From Bacteroidota bacterium (GTDB taxonomy: Bacteria > Bacteroidota > Bacteroidia > Flavobacteriales > Weeksellaceae): a stretch of DNA of 15,441 bases. This document shows, piece by piece, positions 6,965 to 13,846 of this stretch. The DNA lies in contig JAEYOX010000067.1 in the NCBI GenBank assembly GCA_023411265.1, positions 1 through 15,441 of the forward strand, written 5' to 3'. How positions within the stretch are numbered: the first letter of the stretch is position 1; the number at the start of each line of letters is the position of its first letter. Both the position numbers and the translations under genes were made by a program. The notes under the pieces were generated by a model that saw only the letters and a program-made list of their open reading frames with translations, was not told the origin of the DNA and searched no databases.

Positions 6965-6972
6965 TATTTTTA
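6965..6972 (+). promoter_or_regulatory. Candidate -7 box (TATTTTTA) of dnaG, very close to the ATG
   Basis: The box matches TAnnTTTG at seven of eight positions and lies in TTGTTATTTTTAC, a 13-mer (6961-6973) that recurs at 13817-13829 before the DUF5686 gene. It ends only 4 bases before the dnaG ATG, so transcription would start at or next to the start codon. A rival weak box, TCGCTTTG (6945-6952), would allow a normal short leader. Confidence 0.4.
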
Positions 6973-6976
6973 CTCC

Positions 6977-8893
6977 ATGATTTCCAAGCAGACCATCGAT
7001 AAAATTTTCTCCACAATCCGGGTGGAAGAAATTATTGGTGAATATGTGCAACTGAAGCGGGCCGGCTCCAACTTCAAAGGGCTCAGTCCTTTTCAGGACG
7101 AGAAAACGCCGAGTTTTGTAGTCTCTCCTTCCAAGCAGATCTGGAAGGATTTTTCAACAGGAAAAGGCGGAACAGCCATTTCATTTTTAATGGAGATTGA
7201 GAGTTTCACCTATCCCGAAGCCCTGCGGCACGCCGCCAAAAAATACGGAATTGAAATTGAAGAAACCGTTCAGGAACAGACGGAAGAGCAGAAAATGGCG
7301 CATTCTGAACGGGAACAGCTTTTTAAAATTCATCAGGTGGCTCAGGATTTTTTTCAGGAACAGCTTCATGAAACTGAAGAAGGACGGCTGATAGGACTTT
7401 CTTATTTTAAAGAACGCGGCCTTCCGGACGACATCATCCGGAAATTTCAGCTGGGTTACTCTCCGGAAAAAAAGAATGCGTTCACTGAATATGCTTTGGA
7501 AAAAGGCTACAGCAAGGAGATCATTGAAAAATCGGGACTGTCTGTTTTTCCCGAAAACGCACCGTATGGAATTGACCGGTTCCGGGAACGCGTGATGTTT
7601 CCGATTCACAGTTTTTCCGGCCGGGTGTTAGGGTTTGGCGGAAGAATTCTGAAGAATAATGTCAAAGTAGCGAAATATTTAAATTCTCCGGAAACCGATA
7701 TTTACCATAAATCCCATGTTCTTTATGGTTTAAATTTCAGTAAACAGGCCATATCAAAACAGAATCTTTGTTTGTTGGTGGAGGGGTATATGGATGTGAT
7801 CGCCCTTCACCGAAACGGAATTCAGAATGTGGTTTCCAGCTCGGGAACTGCGCTCACCACGGAACAGATTAAACTCATCAAGAGGCTCACCGAAAATGTC
7901 ACCATCCTTTTTGACGGAGATGCGGCAGGAATTAAAGCCAGCTTCCGAAGCATTGATATGCTGCTTTCCGAAGGGATGAATATCCGCATCGTACTTTTCC
8001 CCGATGGTGATGATCCTGATAGTTTTTCGGGAAAACATCCTCAGGAATATGTGGAACAGTATATCACTGATCAGGCCCGGGATTTCATCGATTTCAAAGC
8101 GGAAGTGCTGCTTCGGGAAACTCACAATGATCCTATCCTGAAAGGAGAAGCGATCAGGGATATTGTAAAGTCGGTGGCTTGCGTTCCCAACCCTCTGAAA
8201 CAGGAAATTTATCTGAAAGAAGTTTCCAGCCGTTTCGGATTGAGTGAGCAGAATCTTTTCAATGAGCTGGGTCTTCAAAAACAGGTTCAGCAACAGCAGT
8301 ACAAAAAGGAAGAATCCAGACCATCTCCGAAACTTGAAGTGGTTCCGGAACAGGCCATTTCGGTTCAGCCTCTTCTGATTTTGGAAGAAAAATTAATAGA
8401 ACTGATGCTGAAATACGGAGCACAGGTGTTGCACAGGGAAGGGGAAGACGGAACTCCCTATAACATCACGGTTATTGAAGAAATTCTGGCTTATTTTGAA
8501 GAAGATGATTATAAGATCCAGTCGCCCGTGAACGAGAAAATAATAAAAGAGATCCGTGAAGGGATTGAAAAAAATGAACTGCGGTCGGGAAGTTTTTTCT
8601 TTACGCTGATGGATGAAGAACTCACCCTGAAGGTAGCCAATGCTCTTGTAGAGCCGTACGAAATCAGCGACTGGAGCCAGCATAATATATATTTCAGCAA
8701 AGAGGAAGAGGTGCTTCCCAAGCTTATCAGTGATACGATGATCCGCCATAAAAGAGAATATGTGGTAAGCATGATTCAGGAAATAAAAGAAAACCTGAAA
8801 TCTGAAAACGACAATACGGAAAACTACATCATGATGATGAAACTGAATGAACTGCGCAAGGAAATGGATGCAGAACTGTACAGGATATTATGA
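6977..8893 (+). CDS. dnaG: DNA primase DnaG, lacking the zinc ligands of the N-terminal domain
   Basis: This 638-residue primase lays the RNA primers for replication. The order is: N-terminal domain (1-100), RNA polymerase basic domain with the ERVMFPI and GFGGR stretches (204-223), TOPRIM catalytic centre (about 262-350), and a C-terminal helicase-binding region. Metal-binding acidic residues are Glu269 (VEGYMD), Asp313 and Asp315 (FDGDAAG) and the acids of PDGDDPD (342-348). The N-terminal domain keeps its framework (GLSPFQDEKTPSFVVSPSKQ, 35-54) but the four zinc ligands of the classical C-x2-H / C-x2-C ribbon are Ser37, Gln40, Asp58 and Thr61. I believe other Flavobacteriia primases share this loss. 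The frame is open for 12 more codons upstream to an ATG at 6941, but the family start is MISKQTIDKIF, so 6977 was chosen. It is divergent from tsaE and 65 bases ahead of clpP. Confidence 0.95.
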   Translation: MISKQTIDKIFSTIRVEEIIGEYVQLKRAGSNFKGLSPFQDEKTPSFVVSPSKQIWKDFSTGKGGTAISFLMEIESFTYPEALRHAAKKYGIEIEETVQEQTEEQKMAHSEREQLFKIHQVAQDFFQEQLHETEEGRLIGLSYFKERGLPDDIIRKFQLGYSPEKKNAFTEYALEKGYSKEIIEKSGLSVFPENAPYGIDRFRERVMFPIHSFSGRVLGFGGRILKNNVKVAKYLNSPETDIYHKSHVLYGLNFSKQAISKQNLCLLVEGYMDVIALHRNGIQNVVSSSGTALTTEQIKLIKRLTENVTILFDGDAAGIKASFRSIDMLLSEGMNIRIVLFPDGDDPDSFSGKHPQEYVEQYITDQARDFIDFKAEVLLRETHNDPILKGEAIRDIVKSVACVPNPLKQEIYLKEVSSRFGLSEQNLFNELGLQKQVQQQQYKKEESRPSPKLEVVPEQAISVQPLLILEEKLIELMLKYGAQVLHREGEDGTPYNITVIEEILAYFEEDDYKIQSPVNEKIIKEIREGIEKNELRSGSFFFTLMDEELTLKVANALVEPYEISDWSQHNIYFSKEEEVLPKLISDTMIRHKREYVVSMIQEIKENLKSENDNTENYIMMMKLNELRKEMDAELYRIL

Positions 8894-8958
8894 CATTTTG
8901 ACTGCCTTTGAAAGGGGAACGGTTTTTGAAAATCAGAAGATATTAAATACAACTTTAT

Positions 8959-9642
8959 ATGGACATTAAAAAAGATTTCAGAGATTTCTCTGTAAAACAC
9001 CTTGGAAACAGCGGTCTGGCAACCGATCAGTATATGGGAATGTTGAACCCCACCAACCTTACTCCCTACATTATGGAAGAAAGAAGGCTGAATGTAGCGC
9101 AGATGGATGTATTCTCCCGACTGATGATGGACCGCATTATATTTCTGGGAACAGGAATTGATGATCAGGTGGCCAATATCGTAACGGCACAATTGCTTTT
9201 CCTGGAAAGTGCTGATCCGTCCAAAGATATTCAGATTTATATCAATTCACCCGGCGGAAGTGTATATGCAGGACTCGGGATTTACGATACGATGCAAATT
9301 ATCAAACCGGATGTTGCCACCATCTGTACCGGAATGGCAGCTTCTATGGGAGCAGTTCTTTTGGTTGCTGGTGAAAAAGGAAAACGTTCTGCACTGAAGC
9401 ATTCCAGAGTGATGATTCACCAGCCGAGTGGTGGTGCGCAGGGTGTGGCTTCTGATATGGAAATCAATCTTCGCGAAATGCTGAAACTGAAAAAGGAACT
9501 GTACGAAATTATCGCACAGCATTCAGGGCAAACGTATGAATGGGTGGAAAAGGCATCTGACCGTGATTACTGGATGACTTCTTCGGAAGCGAAAGAAATG
9601 GGAATGGTAGATGAGGTGCTGGAAAGAAAAAAAGAAAAGTAA
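8959..9642 (+). CDS. clpP: ATP-dependent Clp protease proteolytic subunit ClpP
   Basis: The 227-residue product forms the tetradecameric barrel that degrades proteins fed by ClpX- or ClpA/C-type unfoldases in the cytoplasm. The serine-protease triad is Ser129 (GMAASMGA), His154 (MIHQP) and Asp203 (DRDYW, 49 residues after the histidine exactly as in E. coli ClpP). INSPGGSVYAGLGIYD at 95-110 is the conserved handle region. An N-terminal stretch of about 40 residues precedes the body and may be processed. No clpX gene is adjacent. No good TAnnTTTG box lies in the 65-base gap after dnaG; TTTG (8897-8900) with GGTTTTTG (8921-8928) 20 bases later is the nearest thing, so co-transcription with dnaG is possible. 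Confidence 0.97.
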   Translation: MDIKKDFRDFSVKHLGNSGLATDQYMGMLNPTNLTPYIMEERRLNVAQMDVFSRLMMDRIIFLGTGIDDQVANIVTAQLLFLESADPSKDIQIYINSPGGSVYAGLGIYDTMQIIKPDVATICTGMAASMGAVLLVAGEKGKRSALKHSRVMIHQPSGGAQGVASDMEINLREMLKLKKELYEIIAQHSGQTYEWVEKASDRDYWMTSSEAKEMGMVDEVLERKKEK

Positions 9643-9663
9643 ATCTTACCTTGATATTAAAAT

Positions 9664-9698
9664 AAACTGTCCTCAGGTTTAATCAGAGGACAGTTTTT
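9664..9698. terminator. Bidirectional terminator between convergent clpP and tpiA
   Basis: AAACTGTCCTC (9664-9674) and GAGGACAGTTT (9686-9696) make a perfect 11-bp stem with an 11-base loop. T's follow on the plus strand (9694-9698, then G and more T). On the minus strand the stem runs into TTTATTTTAA. It lies 21 bases after the clpP stop and 12 bases beyond the tpiA stop, so it can end both transcripts. Confidence 0.88.
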
Positions 9699-9710
9699 GT
9701 TTAAATAGGT

Positions 9711-10472
9711 TTACGCGTTAAAAGCTTCCGCTATTTTGGAAAAATCTTCGATATTTAAAGCGGCACCGCCTATCAGGCCGCCGTCGATATCAGGCTGAGA
9801 AAAAATTTCTTTTGCATTGTCAGGTTTCACCGAACCGCCGTATAAAATGGAAATTTCATCAGCAACTTCCTTTCCGTATTTTACAGCGATAAGGCTTCTG
9901 ATGTGTGCATGAATTTCTTGCGCCTGCTCCGGAGTAGCCGTTTCCCCGGTTCCGATTGCCCAAACAGGTTCGTAAGCGATTACTACTTTTTTTATTTCTT
10001 CCGCAGAAAGGGTGAACAATGCCGTTTCAGTCTGTTGTTTCACCACCTCCAGATGCTGACCTGATTTTCTTTGTTCCAGCGTTTCGCCATTGCAATATAT
10101 TGGAATCATTCCTTTGTCCAGAACCAGTTTTATCTTTCTGTTGCAGTGGGAATCTGTTTCCCCATGGTATTGTCTCCGCTCGCTGTGCCCGATCAGGCTT
10201 CCCTCTGCATCAATGGATTCCAGCATATCTACAGAGATTTCACCGGTATAGGCTCCTTTTTCATATTCGCTTACATCCTGTGCAAATACTCCGATTTCAT
10301 TGTTTTCGTAAAGATCTTTCGCCATCATCAGATAAAGCGATGGCGGAGCGATCCACATCTCGCAGTTCAGGGAATTATTCTTTTTATATTCCAGTAACTG
10401 AAACATCAGCTGTTGTGCCTCAATGACATTTTTATTCATCTTCCAGTTGCCGGCCACAATTTTTCTTCTCAT
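9711..10472 (-). CDS. tpiA: Triosephosphate isomerase
   Basis: This 253-residue cytoplasmic TIM-barrel enzyme interconverts dihydroxyacetone phosphate and glyceraldehyde 3-phosphate. Substrate residues Asn9 and Lys11 are in AGNWKMNK (7-14), the catalytic histidine is His96 (GHSERR), and the catalytic glutamate is Glu168 (AYEPVWAIGTG). The flexible loop 6 follows, and the phosphate-binding YGGSVKPDNA (211-220) and GGLIGGAAL (231-239) are intact. Length is standard. It is the last gene of the minus-strand operon DUF1599 protein, BT_3928-type protein, TerB-like protein, tpiA, 30 bases after the TerB-like gene, and ends at the bidirectional terminator shared with clpP. Confidence 0.97.
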   Translation of the reverse strand: MRRKIVAGNWKMNKNVIEAQQLMFQLLEYKKNNSLNCEMWIAPPSLYLMMAKDLYENNEIGVFAQDVSEYEKGAYTGEISVDMLESIDAEGSLIGHSERRQYHGETDSHCNRKIKLVLDKGMIPIYCNGETLEQRKSGQHLEVVKQQTETALFTLSAEEIKKVVIAYEPVWAIGTGETATPEQAQEIHAHIRSLIAVKYGKEVADEISILYGGSVKPDNAKEIFSQPDIDGGLIGGAALNIEDFSKIAEAFNA

Positions 10473-10502
10473 TTATTTAAGTTTTTTAACTAATTCGGTT
10501 TT

Positions 10503-10865
10503 TTAATTATTTGAAGAATCCAGATTCCAAAGTTTTTTCAGCAGTTTATAAAAACGGTGTTCGTTTTCGCTCACTTCTTCATCTGCTTTGATGAGTGACT
10601 TCGCAAAACTAATGAAGTTTTCTCTTTCTTCCGGGGTAGAATCGTCCATGAAACATCTTGCATGGAATTCAAAATGGTCCTTCCATTCTTCGGGTTTCAG
10701 GGTCGCAATGGTGTCGAGTTCGTTGTCCAGATTCATGCGGAAAGGGAATTCTTCTGCAAGATATTCCTGGATTTTCATTCCTTCTTCCGGTGAAAATTCA
10801 TTGTCAACTGCCGAAAGAATCATGAGAAGATGATAGCCGGCAATAGGTTTATTGGATTTTTGCAT
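10503..10865 (-). CDS. TerB-like helical protein of unknown function
   Basis: The product has 120 residues, is acidic and predicted soluble and all-helical. The pattern resembles the TerB/DjlA-like fold: an N-terminal helix pair with LSAVDNEFSPEEGMKIQEYL (17-36), where acidic residues follow a short hydrophobic helix, and a second acidic turn near the C-terminus, KADEEVSENEHRF (93-105), leading into a last helix. TerB-type domains bind metal ions and are known from tellurite-resistance loci, but stand-alone copies are widespread and no tellurite function is implied. It sits between the BT_3928-type gene (9-base gap) and tpiA (30-base gap) in one operon. The family call rests on pattern recognition. 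Confidence 0.8.
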   Translation of the reverse strand: MQKSNKPIAGYHLLMILSAVDNEFSPEEGMKIQEYLAEEFPFRMNLDNELDTIATLKPEEWKDHFEFHARCFMDDSTPEERENFISFAKSLIKADEEVSENEHRFYKLLKKLWNLDSSNN

Positions 10866-10874
10866 AATGTATTT

Positions 10875-11963
10875 TTATTTCTGATTTATTTTTAAATAGT
10901 CCTGGAGTGATTTTTTATCTTTAATAATTCCTTTTTCGAGCGTCAGCACAAACGGATTGCTTCGGGCAATAGTTTTGATGGCTGTTCCGTCCAGCATGGC
11001 ATTGGGAACATTAGGGAAAGTATTCGGATGCGTCGAAATTCCATAAGAAAAAGGATGATGCTGAATAACCTGAACCGCCTGCGAAACTTCTTCTGGTGAT
11101 AAGTTTTTAGGATGATAACTGAATACTAAAACAGCTTGTTCAGCTTTCAAAATAGTATCGGTAATATCATTTCCTTGCGGATCTTCAATCCTAAGTTTAG
11201 TGATTTCGGAGGCATAACCCTGATGGGTAATTTCCGAAGTGGTTTTGTCTTCCTGAATTTCCCAGGGTGTACCTTCTTCCCACAAGGTTTTGTCGATTAC
11301 ATAATCATCCTGATTTACTTTTTTCTCTTCTCCCGTTTTGGTGTTTTTCAGCACGTAAAATGTTTTATAAACTGAAGGGTTCTCAGCAATTTTTTGCTTT
11401 TCTGCATTCAGATTAGTTCCGATTTTATAAGCGCGGAAATCAATCAGCGGTTCGTGGCGGATGCCGCTGTAAATATAGAAAACGGTGATGGCAACAGCTA
11501 TTCCGAAAATGATCAGCTTTAAATTAATTCTTTTCTCAGTTTCCGGGTGTTTTCTTGTTGCAAACCAAAGGATCAATAGGCCTACCAGAAGTACAATGTC
11601 TTTCCAGAAACTTTGCCATGGTGTCATTTTAAGGGCGTCTCCAAAGCATCCGCAGTCGGTCACCACGTTGAAATAAGCGGAATAAAAGGTTAGAAAGCCG
11701 AAGAAAACACATAGGGCAATCAGCAAGAGCAGCGTCAACCTGAGTTTGAATTTCAGCAAAAGCATCAGACCCAATACCACTTCTACAAAACAAACCAGAA
11801 TGGCGAGAGGTAAAGCAAAGGATTCCAGAAACGGCAGATTGAACACGCCGGGCGAGAAATATTCCTCAAGTTTAAACGAGAAGCCTACCGGATCTACAGC
11901 TTTTACAAAACCGGAAGCGATAAAAATGAGGGCGATAAAATACCGCAGAAGTGTAACAATCAT
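10875..11963 (-). CDS. BT_3928-type membrane protein (DoxX/MauE-like membrane domain plus soluble C-terminal domain)
   Basis: The product has 362 residues. Hydrophobic segments lie at about 3-21, 50-70, 74-93, 119-136 and 147-166, followed by a soluble domain of about 195 residues that the topology would place outside the cytoplasm. The membrane part has the DoxX/MauE look: RYFIALIFIASGFVKAVDP at the start and DCGCFGDALKMTPWQSFWKD (103-122), with a Cys-x-Cys pair at 104 and 106 after the third segment, suggestive of redox or disulfide exchange with a quinone-linked partner. The C-terminal domain ends with a thioredoxin-like order of strands but shows no CxxC. Proteins of this build are annotated BT_3928 family in Bacteroidota; function is unknown. 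It is the second gene of the DUF1599 to tpiA operon, with 9-base gaps on both sides. Confidence 0.85.
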   Translation of the reverse strand: MIVTLLRYFIALIFIASGFVKAVDPVGFSFKLEEYFSPGVFNLPFLESFALPLAILVCFVEVVLGLMLLLKFKLRLTLLLLIALCVFFGFLTFYSAYFNVVTDCGCFGDALKMTPWQSFWKDIVLLVGLLILWFATRKHPETEKRINLKLIIFGIAVAITVFYIYSGIRHEPLIDFRAYKIGTNLNAEKQKIAENPSVYKTFYVLKNTKTGEEKKVNQDDYVIDKTLWEEGTPWEIQEDKTTSEITHQGYASEITKLRIEDPQGNDITDTILKAEQAVLVFSYHPKNLSPEEVSQAVQVIQHHPFSYGISTHPNTFPNVPNAMLDGTAIKTIARSNPFVLTLEKGIIKDKKSLQDYLKINQK

Positions 11964-11972
11964 AATAAAAAA

Positions 11973-12548
11973 TTAAGGTGAAACGGATTCTGAGAGGTTT
12001 TGGATTTCGGTTTCTTCAGAAAACTTGATGAGGCAGAAAACAGCATAGTTCAGCATATCAAAATAGTTGGCATCTATGCCTTCTGAAACCAAAGTAGAAC
12101 CGGAATTGTCCTCAATCTGTTTGGTTCGCAGCACTTTCTGATAAATTAAATCGGTAATGGAAGATATCCGCATATCGCGCCATGCTTCGCCATAGTCATG
12201 GTTCTTTCTTTCCATAAGGTTTTTGGATTCCTGCGTATAACGATCATAAAGTTTCATGATTTCCTGTGGGTCTTCATTCAGCGATTCGGTTAATCCTTTT
12301 TCTAACTGAATCAAACCGATAATAGCGTAGTTTACAATGGCGACAAATTCGCTCTGTTCGCTTTCATCAACCATTTTTTTATCTGACATCTGAAGAGTAC
12401 GGATGCGGTTCACTTTGATATAAAGCTGATCCGTAATGGAGCTGGGGCGTAAAACCCGCCATGCAGCACCATAATCCTGCATTTTCTTGCTGAAAAGATC
12501 CCGGCATTCTGCAATCACATTATCAAACTGTACAGAGGTTTTCGTCAT
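11973..12548 (-). CDS. DUF1599 (Nmad1-type) protein with two internal repeats
   Basis: The product has 191 residues and is probably cytoplasmic. It is built of two homologous halves. KKMQDYGAAWRVLRPSSITD (21-40) with YIKVNRIRTLQ (43-53) matches ERKNHDYGEAWRDMRISSIT (113-132) with YQKVLRTKQIE (136-146). Each half ends in a similar helix, FVAIVNYAIIGLIQLE and YFDMLNYAVFCLIKFS. The repeated D-Y-G-x-A-W-R and S-S-I-T-D are the DUF1599 signature. This family was renamed nucleotide-modification-associated domain 1 from its occurrence near DNA-modification genes, but biochemical proof is lacking as far as I know, and here it lies among housekeeping genes. It leads the four-gene operon ending in tpiA, from a clear promoter in the gap shared with divergent folP. 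Confidence 0.88.
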   Translation of the reverse strand: MTKTSVQFDNVIAECRDLFSKKMQDYGAAWRVLRPSSITDQLYIKVNRIRTLQMSDKKMVDESEQSEFVAIVNYAIIGLIQLEKGLTESLNEDPQEIMKLYDRYTQESKNLMERKNHDYGEAWRDMRISSITDLIYQKVLRTKQIEDNSGSTLVSEGIDANYFDMLNYAVFCLIKFSEETEIQNLSESVSP

Positions 12549-12564
12549 AGATTTTCTTGATTTT

Positions 12565-12592
12565 CAAAGATAGCAAATTTGCCCGAAACCAA
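12565..12592 (-). promoter_or_regulatory. Promoter of the DUF1599-BT_3928-TerB-tpiA operon
   Basis: On the minus strand a perfect -7 box TATCTTTG (12565-12572) is preceded 17 bases away by TTG (12590-12592), matching the flavobacterial TTG / TAnnTTTG arrangement. The box ends 16 bases before the DUF1599 ATG, predicting a leader of about 12 bases. It lies back to back with the folP promoter. Confidence 0.65.
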
Positions 12593-12626
12593 TGCCGGAT
12601 GTCTATTCCGATGATTGCTTTTTCTG

Positions 12627-12634
12627 TACATTTG
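12627..12634 (+). promoter_or_regulatory. -7 box (TACATTTG) of folP
   Basis: A perfect TAnnTTTG box ends 22 bases before the folP ATG at 12657, giving a leader of about 18 bases. No convincing -33 element was seen. The position rules out an in-frame start upstream at 12615, which would precede the transcript start. Confidence 0.6.
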
Positions 12635-12656
12635 TCTCATAATACACCGCATTTTT

Positions 12657-13499
12657 ATGGAATACCGCAAGTCATTCACGCTGAACTGCAACGGCAGGCT
12701 TATCAGTCTCGACCGTCCGAAAATTATGGGAATTCTGAACCTTACTCCCGATTCTTTTTCAGACGGCGGAAAATATAATACCGAAAAAGCAGCTTTGTTA
12801 CAGGCCGAAAAGATGCTGACAGAAGGGGCTGAAATCATCGATATCGGGCCCCAGTCCACAAGGCCAAATGCAGAGTTAATCAGCAGTGATGAAGAAATAC
12901 GACGGTTAGGAAATGTTATTTCTTCCATTAAAAAAGAGTTTCCCGAAGCGTTAATTTCCGTGGATACTTTTTGGTCCGAAACGGTGCGTTTTGCGTATTA
13001 TGAAGGAATGGATATTGTGAATGATATTTCAGCAGGACAGTTTGATGATAAGCTTTTTGAAACCGTCGCACATACTGGTCTTCCTTATATTCTGATGCAC
13101 GTAAATCCCGTTTATGAGGAAATGCATGTGAAAAGAAATTACCATAATATAACGGTGGAAATCAATAAGTTTCTGTTGGAAAAAAGCCAACAACTGCTGG
13201 AAACAGGAGTGAAAGATATTATTCTGGATCCGGGTTTCGGATTCGGGAAATCGGTGGAAGACCAGCACAAAATGATTGACGAAACGGAATATATCGGACT
13301 CGGCAAATTTCCTGTACTTGTCGGGATCTCACGCAAATCTTTTATTTATAAACCATTGGGAAAATCACCGTTGGACATTTCAGAAGAAACGCAAAAGCTT
13401 CATTACAAGGTTCTGGAACAGGGAGCAAAGATACTGCGGGTGCACGATGTGAAAGCAGCCAAAGAAACAGTGGAGGCTTTCATGAAAGAGAAGGGCTGA
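12657..13499 (+). CDS. folP: Dihydropteroate synthase
   Basis: This 280-residue TIM-barrel enzyme joins p-aminobenzoate to 6-hydroxymethyl-dihydropterin diphosphate in folate synthesis; it is the sulfonamide target. Visible motifs are MGILNLTPDSFSDGG (24-38), DIGPQSTRP (62-70, pABA/diphosphate loop), SVDTF (101-105), NDISAG (122-127), ILDPGFGFGKS (189-199), GISRKSFI (223-230) and RVHDV (261-265). Two differences from the textbook enzyme are the P-Q in place of G-E before STRP, and LMHVNPVYEEMH (146-157) where most have LMHM-x-G-x-P. From memory the second form occurs in Chryseobacterium relatives. The start was set at 12657 from the MEYRKSF alignment and the upstream promoter. It is divergent from the DUF1599 operon and convergent with the small gene ending at 13503. 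Confidence 0.95.
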   Translation: MEYRKSFTLNCNGRLISLDRPKIMGILNLTPDSFSDGGKYNTEKAALLQAEKMLTEGAEIIDIGPQSTRPNAELISSDEEIRRLGNVISSIKKEFPEALISVDTFWSETVRFAYYEGMDIVNDISAGQFDDKLFETVAHTGLPYILMHVNPVYEEMHVKRNYHNITVEINKFLLEKSQQLLETGVKDIILDPGFGFGKSVEDQHKMIDETEYIGLGKFPVLVGISRKSFIYKPLGKSPLDISEETQKLHYKVLEQGAKILRVHDVKAAKETVEAFMKEKG

Positions 13500-13502
13500 G
13501 TT

Positions 13503-13739
13503 CTACTGTTGTTGCGCCAGTTTTCCGGCATATTCCTTCGCAAATTTTTTCTGGTCTTTTTCGAGTTCTTCCTGTGTAGCGGGCAACACATAGCTGAAAA
13601 GCACTTTGTTTTCATCATCTATAAAAATGATTTCTTTTTCTTCCCCGTCTATCATCTGGGAGAAAATTTCCCACATGGAAGTGTCTCGCATTTTCAGGAG
13701 ATCAAAAAACTGGGAAGCGGTAATCTGGATATTTTTCAT
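13503..13739 (-). CDS. Small conserved-looking protein of unknown function
   Basis: The product has 78 residues, is soluble and charged, with no signal peptide or membrane segment. The first part reads as a helix (TASQFFDLLKMRDTSMWEIF, 7-26), followed by a beta-like stretch EKEIIFIDDENKVLFSYVLP (34-53) and a long charged C-terminal helix ending KLAQQQ. I do not recognise the family. Its stop codon is only 3 bases from the stop of convergent folP and there is no hairpin between them, so the two transcripts must overlap or end inside each other. Upstream on the minus strand only seven-of-eight -7 boxes are present (TAATTTCG 13770-13777, TACCTTTA 13783-13790). Coding status is supported by sensible composition and by filling the space between folP and the next gene. 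Confidence 0.72.
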   Translation of the reverse strand: MKNIQITASQFFDLLKMRDTSMWEIFSQMIDGEEKEIIFIDDENKVLFSYVLPATQEELEKDQKKFAKEYAGKLAQQQ

Positions 13740-13798
13740 GAGTAAAAAGTAAACATCATTTTCTTTTTCCGAAATTAAACTGTAAAGGTAAAAATTTA

Positions 13799-13828
13799 TT
13801 GTGGATCAATTTGAATTTGTTATTTTTA
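13799..13828 (+). promoter_or_regulatory. Promoter of the DUF5686 gene
   Basis: TTG (13799-13801) lies 19 bases before TATTTTTA (13821-13828), a seven-of-eight match to TAnnTTTG. The predicted transcript begins near 13833, about 14 bases before the ATG at 13847. Confidence 0.5.
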
Positions 13829-13846
13829 CAATAGAACTAAGACACT

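Noticed and set aside
6941..6976. ATG giving dnaG 12 extra N-terminal residues
   Set aside because: The extra residues (MIALETNCYFYS) do not resemble primase N-termini; the family begins at MISKQTIDKIF.
7754..8293. 179-codon minus-strand frame within dnaG
   Set aside because: It lies opposite the TOPRIM core of the primase and has no independent support.
10503..10865. Tellurite-resistance locus, suggested by the TerB-like protein
   Set aside because: No terC, terD, terE or terZ-like gene is nearby; the gene is embedded in the tpiA operon, so a stand-alone TerB-like fold is the better reading.
12615..12656. Upstream in-frame start for folP
   Set aside because: It precedes the -7 box TACATTTG, so it would not be on the predicted transcript, and the added residues are not FolP-like.
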